A DNA stretch of 64,000 nucleotides from contig NZ_CAKUAT010000011.1 of NCBI RefSeq assembly GCF_934636665.1, positions 1 to 64,000 of the forward strand, read 5' to 3'. Positions 44,055 to 53,514 of this stretch are shown here, in pieces (the first letter of the stretch is position 1; the number at the start of each line of letters is the position of its first letter). Source of the DNA: an uncultured Senegalimassilia sp. (GTDB lineage Bacteria; Actinomycetota; Coriobacteriia; Coriobacteriales; Eggerthellaceae). A program made the translations under genes and the position numbers. A model generated the notes under the pieces. That model was given only the letters and a program-made list of their open reading frames with translations. It was not told the DNA's origin and ran no database searches.

Positions 44055-44396
44055 CTATTCTGCGGGCTTCACCACCGTAAGCTGCATTTTGAACGGGGTA
44101 ACGCCGCGCACGCTGTGCGGGCTTCCCGAGGTCATGACGATAGATTGACCTGCGGAAAGCTGATGCGGCACGTCGTTGACGGTGATTTCGCCCGTGCCCT
44201 CGAGCACCGTGATGAGCGCGTCGCCCGACGCTGCATGGCTTGACATGCCCTCGTCGGCGTCAATGGCGAACACCGTCATTTTGCAACCCGGCGTCTGCGA
44301 CAACGTAAGGCTGTTCACGCGTCCCGGTTCGATTTCAACCAGGTCCTTCAAGGCGAAAATGCTTGCATGATCCACGTTTTTAATGAGTTCTGCCAT
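44055..44396 (-). CDS. Cupin-domain protein
   Basis: 113 residues, one cupin barrel: CKMTVFAIDADEGMSSHAAS (motif 1 with His), GDALITVLEGTGEITVNDVP and AGQSIVMTSGSPHSVRGVTP (motif 2 with His). The metal ligands are partly present (H in motif 1 and 2), so metal binding is possible. It resembles small quercetinase-like or sugar-binding cupins. Paired with another cupin at 44527, in the same direction, 130 bases away. Confidence 0.88.
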   Translation of the reverse strand: MAELIKNVDHASIFALKDLVEIEPGRVNSLTLSQTPGCKMTVFAIDADEGMSSHAASGDALITVLEGTGEITVNDVPHQLSAGQSIVMTSGSPHSVRGVTPFKMQLTVVKPAE

Positions 44397-44526
44397 GGGA
44401 TTTCCTTTCTTGCTGCGTCATCGTGACACGCCGTTGACCTGCCACGATGCCTGTGTTTCTCACTACCTCTATCCTTCCGGTCACCGATATAAACCGGCTT
44501 AAGGATGAGCCAGCTCCAGCAAACGC

Positions 44527-44862
44527 TTACTCGTGCGCATTCAGCTGCAGCAGCTTGAAACCTTCGTTGCCCGCGTCTTCCACGGCATGCTCAACATGCG
44601 CGGGGACACGCAACACCTGACCGGCCTTAAGCACAATGCGGCTTTCCGGCAGCACAACGCACGCCGTGCCTTCCACCAGGTAATACAGCACATCGCCGAA
44701 GTATTCTTCCTCGCTCACGCTTTCACCCGGTGCAAACGCCAGCAGCGTAAGGTCGAACCCAGCATTGCGCGTAAGCGCCATACTCGACACCTGACCTGGG
44801 CGAATATCGATCATCTGAGCCAGCGACGTTGCGGCATCGGTTGGTAAGTTGCGAAGCGGCAT
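44527..44862 (-). CDS. Cupin-domain protein
   Basis: 111 residues. FDLTLLAFAPGESVSEEEYF (motif 1, acidic replacing the usual histidines), GDVLYYLVEGTACVVLPESR and LKAGQVLRVPAHVEHAVEDA (motif 2, with two His). Related in layout to the neighbouring cupin (both start with an Asp/Glu-Pro-Gly-x-V-x-S segment), so they are probably old duplicates with changed metal sites. Function unknown. Confidence 0.88.
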   Translation of the reverse strand: MPLRNLPTDAATSLAQMIDIRPGQVSSMALTRNAGFDLTLLAFAPGESVSEEEYFGDVLYYLVEGTACVVLPESRIVLKAGQVLRVPAHVEHAVEDAGNEGFKLLQLNAHE

Positions 44863-44970
44863 AAAAGCCTCCGTTCGTTCGTGGCCTTAAGGGTTGCGCT
44901 GCCTCGATTGCGAATATAAGCGAATCTTGCTTGTCAATGCCATCATGTAGCGAAAATGGCAACTCGGCGC

Positions 44971-45006
44971 CGTGTAGCGCCGCCTATTGGCAGGCGGCGC
45001 TACACG
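44971..45006 (-). terminator. Perfect 14-bp hairpin at the end of the activase gene
   Basis: CGTGTAGCGCCGCC (44971-44984) and its complement at 44993-45006 enclose an 8-base loop. The stem includes the last codons and stop of the activase gene. No T-run follows, so it may work as an RNA-stabilising 3' hairpin instead of a true intrinsic terminator. Confidence 0.6.
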
Positions 45007-48000
45007 TAGTACAAAAACGATCGCAGGCGCTCTTCGACGCTTTGGTCAAGCGCGCCGTCGAACGCCAAGTGCAAAAGCGGCGCCTGGCAAGGCACGCTCT
45101 TCAAGCGCAGCATGATGTCGACGTTCTCGTACATAGACGCCACCGCCACAACGCCGTCGGCCCTCTGACCCGCCTGCACTGCCTTCGCGTACCGATACCG
45201 CGCGTTCGCGCCTGCGAACTGGCCCAGCACGTCGGTTGCAATCTGGCGAAGCTGCGAATGGTCCGACGCATAGGCGGACATATCACCCAACGCGTCAGCC
45301 ACTTGCTGCATCATGCCGGCAAGCCGCCCCAGCAACGCACGCCACTCGTCCTGCGGCAGCGTGCGCTGTTCCACGCCGAACAGCGGGTCGGTCTCAACCG
45401 CCGTGCTCACTTCCAGCGGCCCCGTTGCCAGCTGCGGCTGCGCCGCCGCGTGCTCATGCGAGCCGTCACAGCCGCCAAGCGCGTGAGCGCATGCTGCTTC
45501 GCAACCGGCAGCAAGCGCCTGCACGTCCGAAAGCGTGAGCGCCTGATCACGGTCGGACTCAGGCTGAGACGCCGGCACGTCCGGCAAGCCCACCACCCTC
45601 GGTGCGCCGGTTTCGCCCAACATGGGCATGAGGCCGCCGACCACTTTGCCGTGCCTTGCCTCGTCGCAGCCGTCTTCCCAGACGAACAGCAAGTATTCGG
45701 CGAACGGGGCGCGCATCGCGCGGTAGCCTTCGCCCTCCAAGCGGGCGAACAAACCGCCCGTGAGCTCGTCGCCGACAACCAGCGGCCACTCGCCCACCAG
45801 CGCAAGGGTTTTGCGAGGCGCTACAGGCACATCCTGCCAGCTTTCCCGGGCAGCGCTCGCCGCCGTCAACACGTCTTCCAAGGTCAGATGCGGTTTTGCG
45901 AACGCTTCCTGCAGCGCGGGACGCGCAGCAGGCGCGGCCGCCCACACCACATCACCGGCAAGCACATGCACGAACAAGCCCTCGAGATCAGCCACATTGC
46001 ACGGCAGCAGCTCCACATCGGGTGCCACAACACGCACGTCGCCATGCCCCTTCGCATCCAGTACGCTACGGATAACGCGGTCGAACTGCCCATCGGCTTC
46101 GCCGCCCTGCGACGACGGCAGCAACAACTGGCCAACGCGCCAGCCACCTTCCGCACTCGCGACTGCAGCCGCAGCGGCATCACGTTCGGCATACGGCCCG
46201 TCAACAGCACCAGCACCTTCGCCGCATGCTTGCGCCCCGCCCTCAAGACGCGCAGCTGCGCCAACATCGACAGCAGCTGCCAAGCTCACGCCCAGCAAGC
46301 TGGCAAACGAGTAGTATTCCTTGCTGGTGCACTCTTTGCGCCCCAGCTCCAGCGTTGCCGGCGTGGGCGCCAGCTCGCGCACGGGAATGCCCTGGTCACG
46401 CAACCACTGCGCCGCAAGCGGACCATACGGTCCGAACGATGGCAAGCCCGCTAACTCGCCTTCGCGCAGCGGCTCGCACGCCGAGTTCACCACGCGCCAC
46501 GACGTAGGCGTGCCGCGCAAATCCGCCGCCTCGTAATGCTCGATAGCGTTCAAAAACGCCTCCACGCGCGTTTCCACGCCCACCTTCGAGTAATGCTCGT
46601 CCATCTCGATGTGCAGGTACGGCTTGCTCCCCATCTCCTCGGCGAACAGATGGCTGATCATGGTGTCGGGGCCGCAACCGTGGTTGGTCAGGTACACGGC
46701 GAACAGGCGCGGGTCGCGGCGAACGAGCTTCGCACCTGAAAGGATATGCTGGCCGAACGGCCACACCACGCCAGGATAATCCGCGGATATGCCCAGGTCA
46801 TGCGCATGCAGGTGACTTACGGTGATAACTTTCCAGCCTCGATCGAGCAGCATGTCGGGTATACCCATGTTCAGCGCCGGGTCCACGATGCCGTAGTTGC
46901 GCGTGATCAGCACGATAACGCGCTCTCCTGGTTTCAGACCGGCCAGCAGCTGGTCGCCCAGCTCCTCGGTTTTGCGCGTGAACTCCGTGACGGCGAACCC
47001 GCCGGCCAGCATGGCGCGCGCCGTTTCCTGCGGCGTGCGGCCAAGTTGCGCTCCGACCTGCAGCATGACCTCCGCCATGGCACCCTGTCCGAAATCAAGG
47101 TTCATCAGGGGATTCAACAGCGTGATGCCGTGGCCTTCGTAGTCCAGTTCGGACGCCACGATGGCCGGGATGGACTGCATATACGTGCACGCGTAGTTGT
47201 GCGGCACCGTCGACTTCAGATGGCGAATGGTGTGCACGCTGGGCATGAACACGTAGTCGACGTCCATATCAAGCAGCTGCGCCATGTGACCGTGCACCAG
47301 CTTCACGGGGTAGCATGTCTCGCCTTGTGCGCTTGCTTGCGCAAGGCGTACCGTCTCCTCATCGGATGCGTCGGTCAGCACCACATTGAAGCCGAGCTGC
47401 TTGAAGAAAGCATTAGCCATGGGAAACAGCTTGTGCAACATCAAGCAGCGAGGGATACCCACCGTTTTCTTCGCCGGGTCGCGCGTGGGGTCGTAGCCTT
47501 CGAGGAACATCTCGTCGACTTTATGGAAGAACGCGCGGTTTGCGGCAATTTCGGCCGGGTCGATGTGGCGGGTTTCGTGCGAGGCGCCCGAAAGGTCCCA
47601 GCCCTTGAAGTTAGAGCGTACGTTTGCCTGTCGGGGGGCATGCTGGTTCGACATCGCGCCTGTGTCCAGCTCTTCACCTTGCTCATCAGCGCTTTCACCG
47701 TTTTGCACCGGTTCTAGCACGCCTTGGGACTCCGCAGCCAGCAGCGCTGCACCCACGGCACCCGAAACGGCGAACCACGGGCTGACCGTAAGGCTCTCGC
47801 CCGCATACGCGCGGAAGGCCGCCACGATGGCGGGGTTGTAGGCAACGCCGCCCTGCAGCACGATGCGCTGCCCCACTGGTTTGGCGTTCACCACTTTGTG
47901 CAGGTAGTTGCGCACCACCGACAGGCACAGGCCGGCAGCAACCTCGGACTTGGTCGCGCCTTTCGCCAAAGCGGCATTGATAGCGGTTTCCATAAACACC

Positions 48001-49586
48001 GTGCAACGTTCGCCCAGTTCAACGGGATGTTCCGCCGAAAGCGCCAGCGAGCCGTAATCGGGAAGCGCAATGCCCAGGCGCGCCGCTTGCTCTTCCACGA
48101 AACTACCCGTGCCCGCCGCGCACACCTTGTTCATTTGGAAATCGGCCACCTGGCCAGCAACCAGGCTGATGTACTTAGAATCCTGCCCGCCGATTTCGAA
48201 CACGGTGTCCACTTGCGAGTCAGCCGCAGCGGCAGCGCGCGCTTGTGCGGTAATCTCGTCGCGTACGGCATCGGCTCCGATGAGCTTGCCGATCATGGTG
48301 CGCCCGCTGCCCGTCACACCCGCGGCCACTACACAGGCGCGATCGCCCACGCGCTGCGCCAACGAGGCAAGCCCGTCGCGCACGGCCTGCTTGGGGTTGC
48401 CGCGCGTGCGCAGGTACTGCGCGTCCAGCAGCACGCCGTCAGTGCTGGCAAGCACAAGGTTTGTGCTGGTAGACCCCACGTCCACGCCCAGCGCCACTGG
48501 CACGGGAGCACCTTGTTCCAGCGCATCCACCACCGCCGAGCGCGGCACCGCGCCACCTTCGCGGGCGGGCGAACCCTGCGGGTTCCACGGGCTAGGAGCC
48601 AACGCAAAACCGCAGTTAGGCACGCAATCAACCTGCGGCAGCTGAGGCAGTCGCGGCAGGTCGTCGGCCTGCGCAGCCTGCGTTCCTTCAAGCGCAGAGC
48701 GCAAGGAGGCAAGCGACGCAAGCCCCGCGGACGCGTCGCTTGCCGCGCCCGCAGCAATGCGTTCGCCATCGCGCCCGCCCGCGCCTTCCGCCGCCGCCAG
48801 CGCCGCGCCCACCGCTTGCGCGCACACAAGCTTCTCGTCCGCGAGCAATTCGCCTTCCGCCAGGTCAAACACCTCGCGCACCGCACGAACCACTCCAGCG
48901 TTCTCCAGCACGCCGCCAGCCAGCGCCACCGGCTTTTCAACCGGCAGATTACGCACAATAGTGGCCTTGAACGCTTTCACCGTCGCATGGCACAAGCCTT
49001 GCAAGATATCCTCAACAGGCACGCCCTCCTGCTGGCGGTGAATGATGTCGGTTTTGGCGAACACGCTGCAACGGCCTGACAAACGCGGCACACTTTGCGC
49101 ACGTGCAACCAGATCAGAGTAGCTTTCCAGCGGCAACCCCAAACGCTGCATCTGATCCTCGAAAAAGCTGCCCGTACCCGCCGCGCAGCTTTCGTTCATA
49201 GCGAATTCCGGCGCCGAACCATGGGCAAAACCCGTAGCAAACACGCCCGACTGCGCGCCCATCCCAATCACGCTCGCCGCCTGAGGCGCAAGCGCCCGCA
49301 CGCCTTTGACCAGGGCCGGAACCTCTTCCAGCACACGCAAACCCGGAACCAGCGCACGCAGCATGTCCGCGCCGCTGCCCGTAGCGACCACACCGCCGCA
49401 CGCCTGAGCGGACAGCGACAGGGATCGGTCGGCGCTCCCGTCGGCCAGCTCGGCCAGCATCGCGCGCAAACACGGCAACGGCGAGCCTTTGTGCGCACGC
49501 CGAATCACGCGCAGCACGGTGCCACCCGCGTCAACCGCCGCCACTTTCACCGACGAGGCACCGATATCGATTCCCATGTAATACAC
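45000..49586 (-). CDS. Large acyl-CoA dehydratase activase-like protein (two ASKHA domains, DUF2229 and HgdAB-like region)
   Basis: 1528 residues from a GTG at 49586, 6 bases after AAGGAG. Domain 1 (1-265): MGIDIGASSVKVAAVDAGG, then ESCAAGTGSFFEDQ and LSGRCSVFAKTDII. Domain 2 (about 360-620): GVDVGSTSTNLVLASTDG, FEIGGQDSKYI, VCAAGTGSFVEEQ and LGERCTVFMETAIN. Each has the cysteines that hold the bridging [4Fe-4S] cluster in HgdC/BadF activases. About 690-900: DUF2229 (IPRCLMLHKLFPMANAFFKQ, GETCYPVKLVHGH), and the rest resembles the dehydratase-subunit fold. These proteins use ATP to push electrons to low potential. The substrate is unknown. Last gene of the ABC/DUF1858 cluster. Confidence 0.88.
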   Translation of the reverse strand: MYYMGIDIGASSVKVAAVDAGGTVLRVIRRAHKGSPLPCLRAMLAELADGSADRSLSLSAQACGGVVATGSGADMLRALVPGLRVLEEVPALVKGVRALAPQAASVIGMGAQSGVFATGFAHGSAPEFAMNESCAAGTGSFFEDQMQRLGLPLESYSDLVARAQSVPRLSGRCSVFAKTDIIHRQQEGVPVEDILQGLCHATVKAFKATIVRNLPVEKPVALAGGVLENAGVVRAVREVFDLAEGELLADEKLVCAQAVGAALAAAEGAGGRDGERIAAGAASDASAGLASLASLRSALEGTQAAQADDLPRLPQLPQVDCVPNCGFALAPSPWNPQGSPAREGGAVPRSAVVDALEQGAPVPVALGVDVGSTSTNLVLASTDGVLLDAQYLRTRGNPKQAVRDGLASLAQRVGDRACVVAAGVTGSGRTMIGKLIGADAVRDEITAQARAAAAADSQVDTVFEIGGQDSKYISLVAGQVADFQMNKVCAAGTGSFVEEQAARLGIALPDYGSLALSAEHPVELGERCTVFMETAINAALAKGATKSEVAAGLCLSVVRNYLHKVVNAKPVGQRIVLQGGVAYNPAIVAAFRAYAGESLTVSPWFAVSGAVGAALLAAESQGVLEPVQNGESADEQGEELDTGAMSNQHAPRQANVRSNFKGWDLSGASHETRHIDPAEIAANRAFFHKVDEMFLEGYDPTRDPAKKTVGIPRCLMLHKLFPMANAFFKQLGFNVVLTDASDEETVRLAQASAQGETCYPVKLVHGHMAQLLDMDVDYVFMPSVHTIRHLKSTVPHNYACTYMQSIPAIVASELDYEGHGITLLNPLMNLDFGQGAMAEVMLQVGAQLGRTPQETARAMLAGGFAVTEFTRKTEELGDQLLAGLKPGERVIVLITRNYGIVDPALNMGIPDMLLDRGWKVITVSHLHAHDLGISADYPGVVWPFGQHILSGAKLVRRDPRLFAVYLTNHGCGPDTMISHLFAEEMGSKPYLHIEMDEHYSKVGVETRVEAFLNAIEHYEAADLRGTPTSWRVVNSACEPLREGELAGLPSFGPYGPLAAQWLRDQGIPVRELAPTPATLELGRKECTSKEYYSFASLLGVSLAAAVDVGAAARLEGGAQACGEGAGAVDGPYAERDAAAAAVASAEGGWRVGQLLLPSSQGGEADGQFDRVIRSVLDAKGHGDVRVVAPDVELLPCNVADLEGLFVHVLAGDVVWAAAPAARPALQEAFAKPHLTLEDVLTAASAARESWQDVPVAPRKTLALVGEWPLVVGDELTGGLFARLEGEGYRAMRAPFAEYLLFVWEDGCDEARHGKVVGGLMPMLGETGAPRVVGLPDVPASQPESDRDQALTLSDVQALAAGCEAACAHALGGCDGSHEHAAAQPQLATGPLEVSTAVETDPLFGVEQRTLPQDEWRALLGRLAGMMQQVADALGDMSAYASDHSQLRQIATDVLGQFAGANARYRYAKAVQAGQRADGVVAVASMYENVDIMLRLKSVPCQAPLLHLAFDGALDQSVEERLRSFLYYV

Positions 49587-49630
49587 GCTCTGCTCCTTCA
49601 AGCTACTCTCGTCTATCTCGCGCGCAAAAC

Positions 49631-49828
49631 CTACGCGCCGGCCTTGTATGCCTCGAACTCGCCCAAAAACTCGTCGCGATCAAGGCTGCGCACCTGGCAC
49701 ACGTCCTCGAACGTGACCAAGTCGACGATGGGGTTGTCCAGCGAGAAGGGGAAACCCTTCGACTGCAGGAAAGCTTCGAGTTTCGGCTCGTCCGCGCACA
49801 GCTGGCGCATGGTCTTGGTTGTATCCAT
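49631..49828 (-). CDS. Small DUF1858-like protein
   Basis: 65 residues, ATG at 49828 after AAAGGA with a 7-base spacer. MRQLCADEPKLEAFLQSKGF followed by DLVTFEDVCQVRSLDRDEFL fits the DUF1858 / hybrid-cluster-associated fold, in which the protein binds beside redox enzymes. It lies 44 bases before the activase gene and 156 after the ABC ATPase; the gap (49829-49984) holds no gene. A partner or regulator of the activase is a fair inference. Confidence 0.65.
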   Translation of the reverse strand: MDTTKTMRQLCADEPKLEAFLQSKGFPFSLDNPIVDLVTFEDVCQVRSLDRDEFLGEFEAYKAGA

Positions 49829-49984
49829 ATGCAAATCCTTTCAGAGGGTCGATAACGTTTCTGGGCGGCTCGGAACATGATCGGCCTCGCGAAACTGCCG
49901 CCCCATCAGGTCTGCGCCCGCAAGTGCCCCGCGATGCGGGCGCGCCGTCGGCTCGCCCGCCGCGGACGGCTTACCTAGCTTTCG

Positions 49985-50737
49985 TCACACCGCCGCCTGC
50001 GGCCACGCAAACCCCGCCGCAGCGTCCGCACCACCGTCTTGCGCATCGGCCAGGTTGATGCGATCGGCACCCAACAGGCGCGCGTCGTCTTCGCCGTGTG
50101 TTGCCACCAACAGCGTGCGCCCGGCGCGATGGCGCAGCACGAACGCGATGACCTTTTCCTTTGTGGCCTGGTCAAGACCGGTAAACGGCTCATCAAGCAC
50201 AATGAGGTCGCTCGGGAACGCAACGGCACGCGCTAGCGACACACGCCGGCGCATGCCACCGGACAGCTCCATGGCTGGCTGCCCCAGGCAATCCGTCGGC
50301 AAGATCTCTGCCAGCAGCGCGGCGACATCGGGCCGCCTTGTATCGGGCGGCAGCACCTGCGCCACGTTCTCCACCGGCGTCAAGGTTTCGCACAAGCGGT
50401 CTTCTTGGAACATCATGCTGATGCGACCAGGGGAAATGCCGCGAATCTCTCCGGAGTCGGCGTGTTCGAGGCCCAACAGCACCCGGAACAGCGTGGTCTT
50501 GCCGCTGCCCGACGGCGCCATCAGGCAGCGCACGCCGCCGCCCGGCAACGTGAACGTGACGCGCCGCAGCACCTCGTTGGCACCGTACGCCTTGCACACG
50601 TGGCGAAACTCCACGTCCGACAACGCGCCGCCAGAGGCCAGCGAGTCGGCCGCGCCGAATAACGCCGCACCTGCGAACGCGCCTTCACCCACGGCCACGC
50701 CAGAGCCCGCCGCCCTCTTCTTCCCGAATAGCCCCAC
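49985..50737 (-). CDS. NitT/TauT-family ABC importer ATPase
   Basis: 250 residues from a GTG at 50737, preceded by GAGGCGAG; a TTG at 50770 would overlap the permease more and is less likely. Walker A APSGSGKTTL, Q-loop SMMFQEDRLCETLTPVENVA, signature LSGGMRRRVSLARA and Walker B LIVLDEPFTGLD. SsuB/TauB-like. It starts one base past the permease stop, so the genes are coupled. Confidence 0.9.
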   Translation of the reverse strand: MGLFGKKRAAGSGVAVGEGAFAGAALFGAADSLASGGALSDVEFRHVCKAYGANEVLRRVTFTLPGGGVRCLMAPSGSGKTTLFRVLLGLEHADSGEIRGISPGRISMMFQEDRLCETLTPVENVAQVLPPDTRRPDVAALLAEILPTDCLGQPAMELSGGMRRRVSLARAVAFPSDLIVLDEPFTGLDQATKEKVIAFVLRHRAGRTLLVATHGEDDARLLGADRINLADAQDGGADAAAGFAWPQAAV

Positions 50738-50738
50738 G

Positions 50739-51893
50739 TCACTCGCCTCGTTTCCCGATGAATCCGCCAAGCGGACGGTTCGCGCGCTTGAGCAGCGCCA
50801 TGAACGCCTTCTCGAACAACACCGATGCCACCATCACCACCACGGTCCATGCCAGCAAATCGGGCGTGTCCAAAAACGTGCGCGCCGTAGCCATTTCTTT
50901 GCCGATAGAGGGTTTGGGCGTGGCCAGAACCTCGGCCATGATGCCGCTTTTCCACGTCATGCCCAGCGAAATCTTGGTGCTGGACAGCAGAAACGGCATG
51001 AACGCCGGGCGATACACGTACAGAAACGTGCGCCACTTCGACAGCCCGTATACGCGCGCCATCTCCAGCATCTGCTTGTCCACGCTTTCGAAGCCGGTGA
51101 CCATGTTCGTGTAGATGAGCGGCAGCACGATGAAGAACGCCAGGAACACGGTGAGCGCCTGGTTGCCTACCCAGATGAGCAGCAAGATGATGAACGACGC
51201 CACGGGGATGGTGCGTAGCAGGCTGATGATGGGGTCGATGAAGTCGCGAAACAGACGCACGCGGCACGCCACCAGCGCCAGCAGGAAGCCCACCGCAAAC
51301 GACAGTAAAAAGCCCAGCGCGATGCGCCCGAAGCTAGCGCCGACGATCATCCAGAAGTTCGGCATGACCACCTGGTCGGCCAGCGCCTGAGCCGTGCGGA
51401 TAGGCCCGGCAAGCACAAGGCGGTTGTCGACCACGTGGTCCAGCAGCTCCCATACCACCAGCCAAAACGCAATGATGATCGCCTTGCGGGCGAACTGCTT
51501 GCGCGCGCTGGTCTTGCTGGCGGCGGCGCGGCGCTCGGCTGCAGCACGTTCGGCGTCCAAAATACGCTGCGCCTCGTCCTCGGCCATGAGCCCTTGCGCC
51601 GACATCACGCGCACCACCTGGCTTTTCGCCACGCCCATGCTGGTGAGCATGCTCATGATCTCCTCACAAGTGACGCCTTTAGCGGTGGCCGTCTGCATCA
51701 TGAAGCCCATCTGCGCGTCGGCCATGCCGTTTTGCCGCACCATTTGCGCCATCATGGCAACCTTTTCTTCAGGCATGCCCACCTTCGCGGCAATGGCGGC
51801 GAACTGCATACGAGGCAGCTCGTCGGGCGCATCGGTGGCGACGGCGCCACGCGCGCCCATACCGCCCACCAGGCCTTTCAACTTTTCGAACAT
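50739..51893 (-). CDS. NitT/TauT-family ABC permease with an added N-terminal helical domain
   Basis: 384 residues. The last 250 are a classical six-span permease (FWLVVWELLDHVVDNRLVLA, LLRTIPVASFIILLLIWVGN, then the EAA loop MLEMARVYGLSKWRTFLYVY). The first 130 form an additional Met/Ala-rich helical domain (MPEEKVAMMAQMVRQNGMAD, ITSMGVAKSQ-type repeats and a charged helix), not part of the family. It could dock to the ATPase or to another protein. Starts 15 bases after the binding-protein stop. Confidence 0.88.
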   Translation of the reverse strand: MFEKLKGLVGGMGARGAVATDAPDELPRMQFAAIAAKVGMPEEKVAMMAQMVRQNGMADAQMGFMMQTATAKGVTCEEIMSMLTSMGVAKSQVVRVMSAQGLMAEDEAQRILDAERAAAERRAAASKTSARKQFARKAIIIAFWLVVWELLDHVVDNRLVLAGPIRTAQALADQVVMPNFWMIVGASFGRIALGFLLSFAVGFLLALVACRVRLFRDFIDPIISLLRTIPVASFIILLLIWVGNQALTVFLAFFIVLPLIYTNMVTGFESVDKQMLEMARVYGLSKWRTFLYVYRPAFMPFLLSSTKISLGMTWKSGIMAEVLATPKPSIGKEMATARTFLDTPDLLAWTVVVMVASVLFEKAFMALLKRANRPLGGFIGKRGE

Positions 51894-51907
51894 GGTTCCC
51901 TTTTCCG

Positions 51908-53149
51908 CTACTTGCCGCCAAGCGCTTCAACGGCGGCCTGCGCGTCGGCCGCGCTAGCGGTCACGCCGCCGTTGCCGGTGCCGGCGCTGCTTTCATGCTT
52001 CGTGGCCTGCTCCAAGCCCGCCTGCAGGAAGCGCTCGTCCAGCTGACCTTCAGGCGGCAGGTAATAAAAGTCCTCACCGGGCATCTTGCCGCCGATAGAA
52101 TCGGGATTCGCCAGATACAACTCGTGCAAAAAGCCCGACAGCGCCGTGCGCATATCCTCGCCCGTCAGGTTCACCATGGAAATGTAGGGCATGGCGTCAA
52201 GCGCCACGGAGTTGTTCAAGAACGTGCCCAGCTCCTCTTGCAGCGCGGCGGCGTCGCCCATGTTCTCAAGCGTCCAGCTCACGGACTGGCCCGCCATGTT
52301 CAGATACTCGACGACGGCCTGCTCATGCTCTTCCAGGAACTGTTTGTTCACAATGGTTGTGGTGGTGACGGCCTGACTGCCCGTGTCGGCGAAGGCGCGG
52401 TCCCACTCAACCGTCAGGTCGATGGGAATATACAGCGGGTTGACCAGGATCTTCGCCAGCGAAACGAACGGCTGGGGCAAAATAGCCACGCAGTTTTCCT
52501 GCTGCTGCATCATGTTGAGCACCTCAAGCGGGCTGGATTTGAACTCCAGGTTGAACGTGCCCTCGAGGCCGTTTTTCGCCAACAGCGCCTCAATGGTGTA
52601 CTCCGGCGTGCCACCCTCGCCGTAGCTGTATACGGTGCGGCAGCGCAGGTCGTCGAGCGTGGACACCGATTCGTCGTTGGTCATGACGTACAACACGCCC
52701 AGGTTGTTCACGCTGATGACCTCGTAGCGGTTTTTCAGCTCGGCGTTGTTGTACAAGATGGGTCCGATGTTGCTGGGAAGCGTGCAAATGTCGTAGTCGC
52801 CCTTATTGAACAGGGCAGACAGGCCCACGTAGTCCACGCCGTTGGGCTCGAACGTGAAGTTGTTGAACGTCTTGCCCACTTGAGCAGCCACGATGAACTG
52901 CGACAAGCCCATAGACGGCGGTCCCATGATAAGCCCCACGCGCACGTCGCACGCATCGGCGCTGCCCATAAGCTCGCGCGCTTCGGTGTACGTGGAGAAC
53001 GTAACGCCATCGTTTGCATCGCTGCCGCCCGCAGCTACGCCGCCCTTCGCGCCTTCGCCCGACGAGCATCCGCCCAGTCCCAACGCCGAAAGCGCCGCCA
53101 CGCCCGCAAGCGCCGTGAAGCTGCGCCGCGTCATCAAGAAGTTAGCCAT
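51908..53149 (-). CDS. NitT/TauT-type ABC substrate-binding lipoprotein, Tat signal
   Basis: 413 residues from the ATG at 53149 (AAAGGCGGAC upstream). MTRRSFTALAGVAALSALGL with GGCSS is a twin-arginine lipoprotein leader. VRVGLIMGPPSMGLSQFIVA, FNKGDYDICTLPSNIGPILY, NLGVLYVMTNDESVSTLDDL and VAILPQPFVSLAKILVN are typical of SsuA/TauA/ThiY-like binding proteins. Substrate may be a sulfonate, an aromatic acid or a vitamin precursor. First gene of a cluster that ends with the giant activase. Confidence 0.88.
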   Translation of the reverse strand: MANFLMTRRSFTALAGVAALSALGLGGCSSGEGAKGGVAAGGSDANDGVTFSTYTEARELMGSADACDVRVGLIMGPPSMGLSQFIVAAQVGKTFNNFTFEPNGVDYVGLSALFNKGDYDICTLPSNIGPILYNNAELKNRYEVISVNNLGVLYVMTNDESVSTLDDLRCRTVYSYGEGGTPEYTIEALLAKNGLEGTFNLEFKSSPLEVLNMMQQQENCVAILPQPFVSLAKILVNPLYIPIDLTVEWDRAFADTGSQAVTTTTIVNKQFLEEHEQAVVEYLNMAGQSVSWTLENMGDAAALQEELGTFLNNSVALDAMPYISMVNLTGEDMRTALSGFLHELYLANPDSIGGKMPGEDFYYLPPEGQLDERFLQAGLEQATKHESSAGTGNGGVTASAADAQAAVEALGGK

Positions 53150-53514
53150 ATATGTCCGCCTTTCACACGGAAAGGCTTTGACGGAAGCAACACGTAGTAA
53201 GCCAGCCAATGTATGCGCCCGGATTAATTACCGCTAATCATAATGCCCTGTCAAAGCCGCTTTTATACACGGCTAACAAGTTTAGTTAAACGAGGCGAAT
53301 TTGTCAGTGACCTATGTTACCTATAGACAACTTCACGAAAAGTTTGCAAAGGGAAATTCACGAATCAGAGCTGCTTAGTTAAGTACTCCCTGATAAGGTA
53401 GCTCAAACGCCACCACCCCACGGCCACACTCGCCGATAACGTCTGCATCTATAAATCGACGGCGATATTGCGATATCTGCTGCGGCTTTTTGCCGAGCCG
53501 CACAATCCTTGCGC
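53150..53514 (-). promoter_or_regulatory. Control region of the ABC-activase cluster
   Basis: Read leftward, TTGACA (53254-53249), an 18-bp spacer and TAATTA (53230-53225) form a probable promoter. About 55 bases upstream of its -35 box, GTGACCTATGTTACC (53307-53321) is an imperfect copy of the palindrome GGTAACATATGTTACC found before the surface-protein gene. A short hairpin (TGCGGC/GCCGCA, 53480-53501) lies after the hicB stop. No gene. Confidence 0.6.

Noticed and set aside
44931..49079. Plus-strand frames of 320-507 codons opposite the activase
   Set aside because: Shadow frames rich in Arg, His and Gln; all conserved ASKHA and cysteine motifs are on the minus strand.
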